From the NCBI GenBank assembly GCA_903929065.1, contig CAIYTJ010000728.1, forward strand, positions 1 through 10,749: a stretch of 10,749 nucleotides of DNA, read 5' to 3'. Shown here piece after piece: positions 6,135-10,749 of the stretch. A program made the position numbers and the translations under genes. The stretch's first letter is position 1, and every line of letters starts with the position of its first letter. Source of the stretch: an uncultured Bacteroidales bacterium (GTDB lineage: Bacteria > Bacteroidota > Bacteroidia > Bacteroidales > Paludibacteraceae). The notes below the pieces were generated by a model, which was not told the origin of the DNA, did no database searches, and worked only from the letters and a program-made list of their open reading frames with translations.

Positions 6135-6161
6135 TCGGTATTCGGCAGCTTTTAGTCGGTA
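6132..6161 (+). repeat. Short direct repeat after the operon
   Basis: TAGTCGGTA occurs at 6132-6140, overlapping the stop codon, and at 6153-6161 (21-bp period). It precedes the terminator hairpin. It looks like another short spacer repeat without coding content. Confidence 0.45.
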
Positions 6162-6166
6162 GTAAT

Positions 6167-6203
6167 AAAAACTCCTGCAGGATTTTCTCTTGCAGGAGTT
6201 TTT
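6167..6203. terminator. Strong bidirectional terminator between convergent genes
   Basis: AAAAACTCCTGCA (6167-6179) pairs perfectly with TGCAGGAGTTTTT (6191-6203), giving a 13-bp stem with an 11-nt loop. Flanking A-run and T-run make it functional in both directions, which fits its place between the plus-strand aromatic operon and the minus-strand sirtuin gene ending at 6266. It marks the 3' end of the operon. Confidence 0.85.
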
Positions 6204-6265
6204 ATGTTAAGGTTGAATCAAATTTATATGCAATTAATTTCCGTGCAATCTTTATAAGTTTATTA

Positions 6266-6949
6266 TTATAGGTATTTCTCTGTTAGTTCCTTCAATCCTT
6301 CGCTAGCACCTTTTTGAATCACTGTAATTCCATCGGGCAAATGAGTTATTTCGTGCGGGTCAATCAGGAAAACAGGAATTCCGGGTTTGGCATTGTGAAT
6401 GAGCCCGGCTGCGGGATAAACCTGTAGGGAAGTACCAATTATAACCAAAATATCAGCCTGAGTAGTCAGATGTTCAGCTTTCTCAATTTCAGGAACTGCT
6501 TCACCAAACCAAACGATATGTGGTCGAAGTTGGAATCCTTTCGGGCATTTATCCCCAAGATGTGTCTCGTAATTATCCGGAGTCAAGTTATAAACTTCTT
6601 CTCCCGGTCCGGTGGAACGGACTTTCATCAACTCGCCGTGCAAATGGAGAATATTGGAACTTCCCGCTCGTTCGTGCAGATTGTCAACGTTTTGAGTAAT
6701 AATTTGGACTTCATATTTCTTTTCAAGCTCTGCTAGTGCACGATGTCCCATATTAGGTTCAACTTCAAAAAGCTGCTTACGGCGCTGATTGTAAAAATCG
6801 AGTACAAGAGCCGGATTCTTTCGCCAGGCTTGAGGAGTAGCTACGTCATCAATTTTATATTTCTCCCACAATCCGCCAGAATCGCGAAAAGTACTTATTC
6901 CACTTTCAGCACTCATGCCGGCACCTGTAAGCACAACAATTTTTTTCAT
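6266..6949 (-). CDS. cobB: SIR2-family NAD-dependent protein deacylase (class III sirtuin)
   Basis: This 227-residue enzyme removes acyl groups from lysine side chains using NAD and acts in the cytoplasm. Rossmann and NAD motifs are GAGMSAESGISTFRD (9-23), TQNVDNLHERAG (85-96) and GTS (172-174). The catalytic histidine is H104 in HLHGE. Y53 and R56 in FYNQRR match the Tyr-X-X-Arg pair that lets SIRT5 and E. coli CobB accept succinyl or malonyl lysine, and RPHIVWFGE (142-150) is the class III signature. The zinc-ribbon cysteine tetrad is missing: only C135 is present between H104 and the RPH motif. This suggests a zinc-free small domain, apparently a lineage feature. The gene converges on the aromatic operon terminator and diverges from the DUF421 gene. 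The ATG gives the standard N-terminus. Confidence 0.94.
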   Translation of the reverse strand: MKKIVVLTGAGMSAESGISTFRDSGGLWEKYKIDDVATPQAWRKNPALVLDFYNQRRKQLFEVEPNMGHRALAELEKKYEVQIITQNVDNLHERAGSSNILHLHGELMKVRSTGPGEEVYNLTPDNYETHLGDKCPKGFQLRPHIVWFGEAVPEIEKAEHLTTQADILVIIGTSLQVYPAAGLIHNAKPGIPVFLIDPHEITHLPDGITVIQKGASEGLKELTEKYL

Positions 6950-6973
6950 AGGAACGTTTTAATTTTATCCGTG

Positions 6974-6981
6974 CAAAGTTA
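6974..6981 (-). promoter_or_regulatory. -7 promoter element for the sirtuin gene
   Basis: On the minus strand this reads TAACTTTG, an exact TAnnTTTG match, 24 bp upstream of the sirtuin start codon. No convincing -33 element was seen in the A/T-run upstream. It lies back to back with a plus-strand element at 7005-7012. Confidence 0.5.
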
Positions 6982-7004
6982 CATATTAAATTATTTTTTT
7001 TTCA

Positions 7005-7012
7005 TACTTTTG
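7005..7012 (+). promoter_or_regulatory. -7 promoter element for the DUF421-GNAT-oxidoreductase run
   Basis: TACTTTTG is an exact TAnnTTTG match, 62 bp before the DUF421 start codon. The -33 region is not clear. Together with the minus-strand element 23 bp away it makes this spacer a compact divergent promoter region. Confidence 0.5.
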
Positions 7013-7074
7013 TGGATTATATTTAACCTAAAAGAGAAATAAAACATTTTATCAATAATTGAAAAGCAAATCAA

Positions 7075-7605
7075 ATGATACAGGAGATTCTTAACAACAA
7101 TTATGTGCGCATTATTTTCAGCACGTTAGTAATTTACCTTTTTATTGTGATAGCCATTCGGTTATTCGGAAAAAAGGAACTGGCACAGCTATCGGTGGTG
7201 GATATGGTTTTTATTTTGTTGATCAGTAACGCGGTACAAAACGCCATGGTCGGACCGGATTCGACTCTTATGGGTGGGCTTGTAGCTGCTTCCACGTTGT
7301 TTATTATGAATTTTATTTTCAAGTATTTGCAATTTCGTTTCCCTAAATTTGGAAAAGTGGTAGATGGTGATGCCATAATGCTGATTTACAAAGGAAAAGT
7401 TATTGATGAACATTTGAGGAAAGCACAAATCACTGTCGATGAACTCTTACAAGCCGTTCGTGAACATGGTGTTCCTTCGGTAACTGAAGTAGATCTGGCA
7501 ATTTTAGAAGTGGATGGAAATATCAGCGTGCTTTCGAATGAATATCAGAAAAAAACCTCAAAACGCCGCAAAGCTCATAAAATTTTGAATAAAACGGAAG
7601 GATGA
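7075..7605 (+). CDS. DUF421 (YetF/YcaP-like) membrane protein
   Basis: This 176-residue protein has three predicted membrane helices (about 10-28, 42-59 and 63-83) followed by a soluble YetF-type C-terminal domain (about 87-155) and a basic tail (KKTSKRRKAHK). The segment IRLFGKKELAQLSVVDMVFILLISNAVQNAMVG (28-60) is diagnostic for DUF421, whose members share an RxxGK(R/K)ELxQLS core. The biochemical function of the family is not established; in Bacillus several members are linked to sporulation and germination, which does not apply here. It is first in a same-strand run with a GNAT acetyltransferase (37-bp gap) and an oxidoreductase, but the gap contains a spacer repeat, so co-transcription is uncertain. 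Confidence 0.9.
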   Translation: MIQEILNNNYVRIIFSTLVIYLFIVIAIRLFGKKELAQLSVVDMVFILLISNAVQNAMVGPDSTLMGGLVAASTLFIMNFIFKYLQFRFPKFGKVVDGDAIMLIYKGKVIDEHLRKAQITVDELLQAVREHGVPSVTEVDLAILEVDGNISVLSNEYQKKTSKRRKAHKILNKTEG

Positions 7606-7610
7606 GAAAC

Positions 7611-7634
7611 ATTTACGATTTAGTAATTTACAAT
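7611..7634 (-). repeat. Short AT-rich spacer repeat, copy 2 (inverted)
   Basis: On the plus strand this holds ATTTACGATT (7611-7620) and AATTTACAAT (7625-7634). These are the exact reverse complements of the two 10-mers at 5058-5067 and 5045-5054. The block thus matches 5045-5067 in opposite orientation with one extra base in the middle. Confidence 0.6.
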
Positions 7635-7642
7635 CTACCATT

Positions 7643-8161
7643 ATGATTTTAAGACCTTGTACTGAAAAGCAGCTGCCCGAAATACTCGATATTTTTAACG
7701 ACACCATTTTAAATTCAACGGCTTTATATGATTACAAAACCCGAACCATGGAAACCATGAATGCGTGGTATGCCGATAAGCTGAAATGCAATTATCCGAT
7801 TGTAGGTGCATTCGATGAACTAGGCGTTATGCTCGGTTTTGCTACTTATGGAATGTTTCGTGTTCGTCCGGCCTATAAATACACGGTGGAGCATTCTGTT
7901 TATGTGCGGCCTGATAAACGAGGCATGGGAATCGGAAAAGTTCTGCTTCGCGAAATTATCAAAAAAGCAGAAGAGCAAAATTTTCATGTATTGGTGGGTG
8001 TAATAGACACTTCGAATACCGTGAGCATCAAACTCCATGAAAATGAAGGATTTGTACTGAATGGGGTATGGAAAGAGGTTGGTTACAAATTTGGGAAATG
8101 GTTGGATGCGGCATTTTATCAGTTGATTTTAAAAACACCGGAAAATCCTCTTGAAGAATAA
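7643..8161 (+). CDS. GNAT N-acetyltransferase, phosphinothricin acetyltransferase-like
   Basis: This 172-residue acetyl-CoA-dependent acetyltransferase is of the PAT/YncA type. It starts with the family-typical ILRPCTEKQLPEILDIFNDTI and has the sequence EHSVYV (83-88), whose Glu is the likely general base region. The acetyl-CoA pyrophosphate-binding motif A is VRPDKRGMGIGKVLL (88-102). The C-terminal signature is NTVSIKLHENEGF (125-137), ending in GF before the last strand. Members acetylate methionine sulfone, methionine sulfoximine or phosphinothricin and related amino compounds; the physiological substrate here is unknown. It is followed 18 bp later by the oxidoreductase gene, close enough for a shared transcript. 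Confidence 0.9.
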   Translation: MILRPCTEKQLPEILDIFNDTILNSTALYDYKTRTMETMNAWYADKLKCNYPIVGAFDELGVMLGFATYGMFRVRPAYKYTVEHSVYVRPDKRGMGIGKVLLREIIKKAEEQNFHVLVGVIDTSNTVSIKLHENEGFVLNGVWKEVGYKFGKWLDAAFYQLILKTPENPLEE

Positions 8162-8179
8162 AAAATTGCATATTAAACG

Positions 8180-9172
8180 ATGGAAAACAGAAAGATAAAA
8201 TGGGGCATTTTAGGAACGGGAAGAATTGCCGGTGTGTTGGCTACAGCTTTACAAGTAGTCGAAAATTCAGAACTTTATGCAGTCGGTTCACGTTCCCAAG
8301 AAAAAGCACATGAATTTGCAAATCAGTTTAATATTCCAAAACGGTACGGAAGCTATAAAGAACTGGTAAGTGATTCGGAGGTTGATGTAATTTATATTGC
8401 GACACCACATAATCTTCATTTAGAAAATGCATTGCTTTGCATGGATCATGGCAAACACGTACTTTGCGAAAAACCGCTTGCCGTTAACAGTAAAGAGGTT
8501 GAATTGCTTATCGCAAATGCAAAAGAGAAAAACCTGTTTTTAATGGAAGCTATGTGGAGTCGGTTCTTGCCACGTATAATCAAAACTAAAGAATTGATTG
8601 ATTCAGGTGTAATTGGCGAGATAAAATTACTTACAGCATCATTTTGTTTTAAATCACCACATGGGTCGGAGCATCGGCACTTTAATTTAGATTTATGCGG
8701 CGGTTCCATTCTGGATATTGGCATTTATAATATCTTTCTTTCCCTATTGCTTTTCGGCGAACCAAAGCAAATTTCTGCCATAGCCGGTTTGAGTTCTCAG
8801 GGCGGTGATAATAGTGCAAGTTATACCTTCAAATATGAAAATGATATGTTGGCAGTTATGCACTCATCATTTATGGTTGATGCACCGATTGTAGCTGAGA
8901 TTCATGGGACAAATGGAAAGCTTATTCTCGAAAATAAGTGGTTCAATCTTGGGAATATCAGATTGATTTCCCCTGATGGCAGAGAAGAAATTTTCGAATT
9001 TGATGTCAAAAGTAACGGGTACGAATTTGAAGCTCAGGAAGTGGTAGATTGCCTGCTAGCTGGCAAAATTCAAAGTGATTTGTGGAGTTGGAACAATAGT
9101 TTGCAATTGGCAAAAACAATGGATGCCATTCGAAAAGAGTGTGGAATTATTTATCCGAATCATGATAATTGA
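8180..9172 (+). CDS. Gfo/Idh/MocA-family NAD(P)-dependent oxidoreductase
   Basis: This 330-residue cytoplasmic dehydrogenase has an N-terminal Rossmann domain with WGILGTGRIA (8-17), IATPHNLH (73-80) and the family hallmark EKPLA (97-101), where K98 is the likely catalytic lysine. The C-terminal alpha/beta domain includes MEAMWSRFLP (122-131) and GGSILDIGIYNI (174-185), with D179 and Y183 in the usual substrate-site D-x-G-x-Y positions. The MEAMWSRF segment is typical of the branch annotated as dihydrodiol or D-xylose/glucose-fructose type dehydrogenases. Substrate is probably a sugar or cyclic polyol but cannot be specified. It lies 18 bp downstream of the GNAT gene. Full length for the family. 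Confidence 0.92.
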   Translation: MENRKIKWGILGTGRIAGVLATALQVVENSELYAVGSRSQEKAHEFANQFNIPKRYGSYKELVSDSEVDVIYIATPHNLHLENALLCMDHGKHVLCEKPLAVNSKEVELLIANAKEKNLFLMEAMWSRFLPRIIKTKELIDSGVIGEIKLLTASFCFKSPHGSEHRHFNLDLCGGSILDIGIYNIFLSLLLFGEPKQISAIAGLSSQGGDNSASYTFKYENDMLAVMHSSFMVDAPIVAEIHGTNGKLILENKWFNLGNIRLISPDGREEIFEFDVKSNGYEFEAQEVVDCLLAGKIQSDLWSWNNSLQLAKTMDAIRKECGIIYPNHDN

Positions 9173-9317
9173 AATGAGGACTCTTAAAAAAGTGAATTGC
9201 ATAATTAAATATAAATCTTTTTTTAATTGACTAAACCGATTTAAACATTTAACTAAGATAGCGCGTTAATATAGAACCAGCTAAAAATATTCAACTCAAA
9301 CAAATTATATAATAAAA

Positions 9318-10094
9318 ATGAGAAAAACAGTTTTAATTACAGGTGCATCAAGTGGATTAGGGGTTGAATTTGCTAAAATTCATGCAGCTAAAGGTGATAA
9401 TTTGGTATTGGTAGCTCGTGGCAAGGATAAAATGAATCTGCTTAAAACAGAGATTGAAAAACGTTATGACATTTTCGTTTATGTCATTGGCCGGGACTTA
9501 TCGGAAGTTGGTGCTCCAAAAACTATATTTAACGAATTGAAGGCTCAGAAAATCCACATTGATTACCTGATAAACAATGCTGGTTTTGGTGATTTCGGAC
9601 TTTTTGCTCAATCAAACTGGGAAAAGCAATTGCAAATGATTAATTTGAATATCACAGCATTAGCCTACTTTACAAGACTCTTTCTACCTGAAATGATAAA
9701 ACATAAATCTGGTAAAATATTGAATATTGCTTCAACTGCTGCTTTCCAACCAGGGCCGACAATGTCAGTTTATTTTGCAACTAAAGCTTTTGTTTTGAGT
9801 TTTTCGGAAGCCCTCGCCAACGAATTAAAAGGGACAGGTGTTACAGTTACAACACTGTGCCCGGGTGCAACTGCAACCGGATTCAAATCTACTGCTTCAC
9901 TTGATAACAGTTCATTATTTAAAGGAAAAGTTGCCAATTCAAAGTCAGTAGCAGAATTTGGACATAAAGCCATGATGAAAGGAAAATCAGTTGTTATTCA
10001 TGGTTTTATAAATAAAATTATGGCTTCATCTGTTCGCTTTGCTCCGAGAAAATTAGTTACAATAATTGCCCGAATGAAATTAAAAGCAAAATAA
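9318..10094 (+). CDS. Short-chain dehydrogenase/reductase (DltE/YdfG-type)
   Basis: This 258-residue classical SDR has the cofactor motif TGASSGLG (8-15), followed by R34 in the ARG segment after beta-2, which favours NADP. It also has NNAG (86-89), N111, and the catalytic triad S139, Y152, K156 (Y-F-A-T-K), with PG at 182-183 after the catalytic helix. The C-terminal extension beyond 200 is basic (KIMASSVRFAPRKLVTIIARMKLKAK) and moderately hydrophobic, as in the group annotated as uncharacterised oxidoreductases or ketoacyl reductase-like proteins, so membrane association is possible. Substrate is unknown. A 145-bp AT-rich spacer separates it from the preceding oxidoreductase and no consensus promoter was recognised in it. 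Confidence 0.9.
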   Translation: MRKTVLITGASSGLGVEFAKIHAAKGDNLVLVARGKDKMNLLKTEIEKRYDIFVYVIGRDLSEVGAPKTIFNELKAQKIHIDYLINNAGFGDFGLFAQSNWEKQLQMINLNITALAYFTRLFLPEMIKHKSGKILNIASTAAFQPGPTMSVYFATKAFVLSFSEALANELKGTGVTVTTLCPGATATGFKSTASLDNSSLFKGKVANSKSVAEFGHKAMMKGKSVVIHGFINKIMASSVRFAPRKLVTIIARMKLKAK

Positions 10095-10301
10095 AAGTCT
10101 GGTTTTGTGATTTAACCTGCAGAAATTGAGAAAATTAATTATCTTCAACAAAAATATTTGTGTTATTTTTTCTTGGCATAAAAGTCAGTAAATCAAAACG
10201 ATATAACTAATATTAAATATAAAGCTTGGGTTAAGTAAAAAAATATTTGAAGATAGTTTTAATTAAATGACAAAAAATAGTGATTTATAATAATATAACG
10301 C

Positions 10302-10309
10302 TATCTTTG
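10302..10309 (+). promoter_or_regulatory. -7 promoter element for the cold-shock gene
   Basis: TATCTTTG is an exact TAnnTTTG match 29 bp before the start codon at 10339. No good -33 element was seen. The predicted 5' untranslated region is only about 25 nt, much shorter than the thermosensing leader of E. coli cspA. The rest of the 244-bp spacer (10095-10338) is AT-rich with no recognised feature. Confidence 0.55.
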
Positions 10310-10338
10310 TTGGACATTAAAAACAATAATTATCAACA

Positions 10339-10530
10339 ATGAGTAAAGGAACAGTAAAATTCTTCAATGAATCTAAAGGATTTGGATTCATCAGCGAAGA
10401 TGGTTCAAAAAAAGAACATTTTGTACACATTTCAGGTTTAATTGATCAAATTCGTGAAGGCGATACCGTAGAATTTGATTTACAAGAAGGCAAAAAAGGA
10501 TTAAATGCTGTAAATGTCAAAGTAATTTAG
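10339..10530 (+). CDS. Cold-shock-domain protein (CspA family)
   Basis: This 63-residue single-domain OB-fold protein binds single-stranded RNA and DNA and acts as an RNA chaperone. The RNP1 motif is KGFGFI (13-18) and the RNP2 motif is HFVHIS (27-32), where the usual Phe-Val-His core is retained but flanking residues differ from the common VFVHYS or IFVHFS. The N-terminal GTVKFFNESKGFGFI and the closing AVNVKVI are standard. It is slightly shorter than enterobacterial CspA (about 70), as is common in Bacteroidota. It has its own promoter element and terminator and is probably monocistronic. Whether it is cold-induced or constitutive cannot be told. Confidence 0.95.
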   Translation: MSKGTVKFFNESKGFGFISEDGSKKEHFVHISGLIDQIREGDTVEFDLQEGKKGLNAVNVKVI

Positions 10531-10565
10531 TATAAAAACTAATTGACGTTTTTGTCACCCATCGG

Positions 10566-10600
10566 AAGTCTATCAATTAAAATTGATAGACTTTTTTTTT
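10566..10600 (+). terminator. Intrinsic terminator of the cold-shock gene
   Basis: AAGTCTATCAA (10566-10576) pairs perfectly with TTGATAGACTT (10583-10593) around a 6-nt loop and is followed by a run of T to 10600. It lies 36 bp after the stop codon. Confidence 0.85.
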
Positions 10601-10671
10601 GTACAATCAAAGAAATATGATATAAAAGTAAAAAATATCACTAATTTGGCCATCAGACATAATAAACTTTA

Positions 10672-10708
10672 AAAACTATAAGAGTTCATAGTTATTTTTA
10701 TAGTTTTG
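10672..10708 (+). promoter_or_regulatory. Possible promoter with inverted repeats at the window edge
   Basis: TAGTTTTG at 10701-10708 is an exact TAnnTTTG match with no gene for it inside the window. It overlaps an inverted repeat, AAAACTATAA (10672-10681) with TTATAGTTTT (10698-10707). A second copy, ATAGTT at 10688-10693, also pairs with AACTAT at 10674-10679. This may be an operator-controlled promoter for a gene beyond 10749, but AT-richness makes chance matches possible. Confidence 0.35.
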
Positions 10709-10749
10709 TTGCATGGTCAACTAATTTTTGAAAAACGCATTTTATTTGA

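Noticed and set aside
6743..7042. Plus-strand 99-residue open frame across the sirtuin start and divergent spacer
   Set aside because: It overlaps the sirtuin coding sequence antisense, runs through both promoter elements, and has no domain-like sequence.
9173..9317. Spacer before the SDR gene as a possible promoter or RNA
   Set aside because: AT-rich with no TAnnTTTG match, hairpin with T-run, or repeat; nothing can be supported.
10140..10255. TATCTTCAA (10140-10148) and TTGAAGATA (10247-10255) as an inverted repeat, possibly a small mobile element
   Set aside because: A 9-bp match about 100 bp apart in very AT-rich DNA is plausible by chance; no target duplication or internal structure was seen.

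Overview
The window reads as chromosomal DNA of a Bacteroidota member, most likely order Bacteroidales. The evidence is AT-rich spacers, start codons without Shine-Dalgarno sequences, several matches to the Bacteroidota -7 promoter element TAnnTTTG, and lineage-typical genes: a DAHP synthase with a C-terminal chorismate mutase, a zinc-less class III sirtuin, and a DUF5652 protein. Genus cannot be fixed from the sequence. I see no tRNA, rRNA, CRISPR array, transposase or phage gene.

Left part (1-2640): the 3' part of a NikR-family regulator gene is cut by the window edge. It is followed by a 612-residue outer-membrane TonB-dependent receptor and a small two-helix membrane protein (DUF5652). 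The NikR-like protein has replaced all four nickel ligands. The short gap before the receptor gene carries a perfect 12-bp direct repeat at 21-bp spacing, a candidate operator. Together these look like a regulator/receptor pair that may have been rewired to another ligand.

Middle part (2690-6203): an aromatic amino acid operon containing prephenate dehydratase, a class I aminotransferase and bifunctional DAHP synthase/chorismate mutase. It starts at a TAnnTTTG promoter. The promoter is followed by an unlisted 17-codon leader peptide with 6 Phe and 4 Tyr codons, then by mutually exclusive antiterminator and terminator hairpins, which is a textbook-style attenuator. The encoded enzymes cover the first shikimate-pathway step, chorismate to prephenate, prephenate to phenylpyruvate, and probably the final transamination. 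Prephenate dehydrogenase (tyrA) is not here. The operon closes at a strong, probably bidirectional terminator facing a convergent gene.

Right part (6266-10749): a sirtuin gene on the minus strand is divergent from a plus-strand run of a DUF421 membrane protein, a GNAT acetyltransferase and a Gfo/Idh/MocA oxidoreductase. After that come a separately spaced short-chain dehydrogenase and a cold-shock-domain protein with its own promoter and terminator. The right edge holds a possible promoter for a gene outside the window. Short AT-rich repeats recur in the intergenic spacers at 3764-3797, 5037-5067 and 7611-7634.
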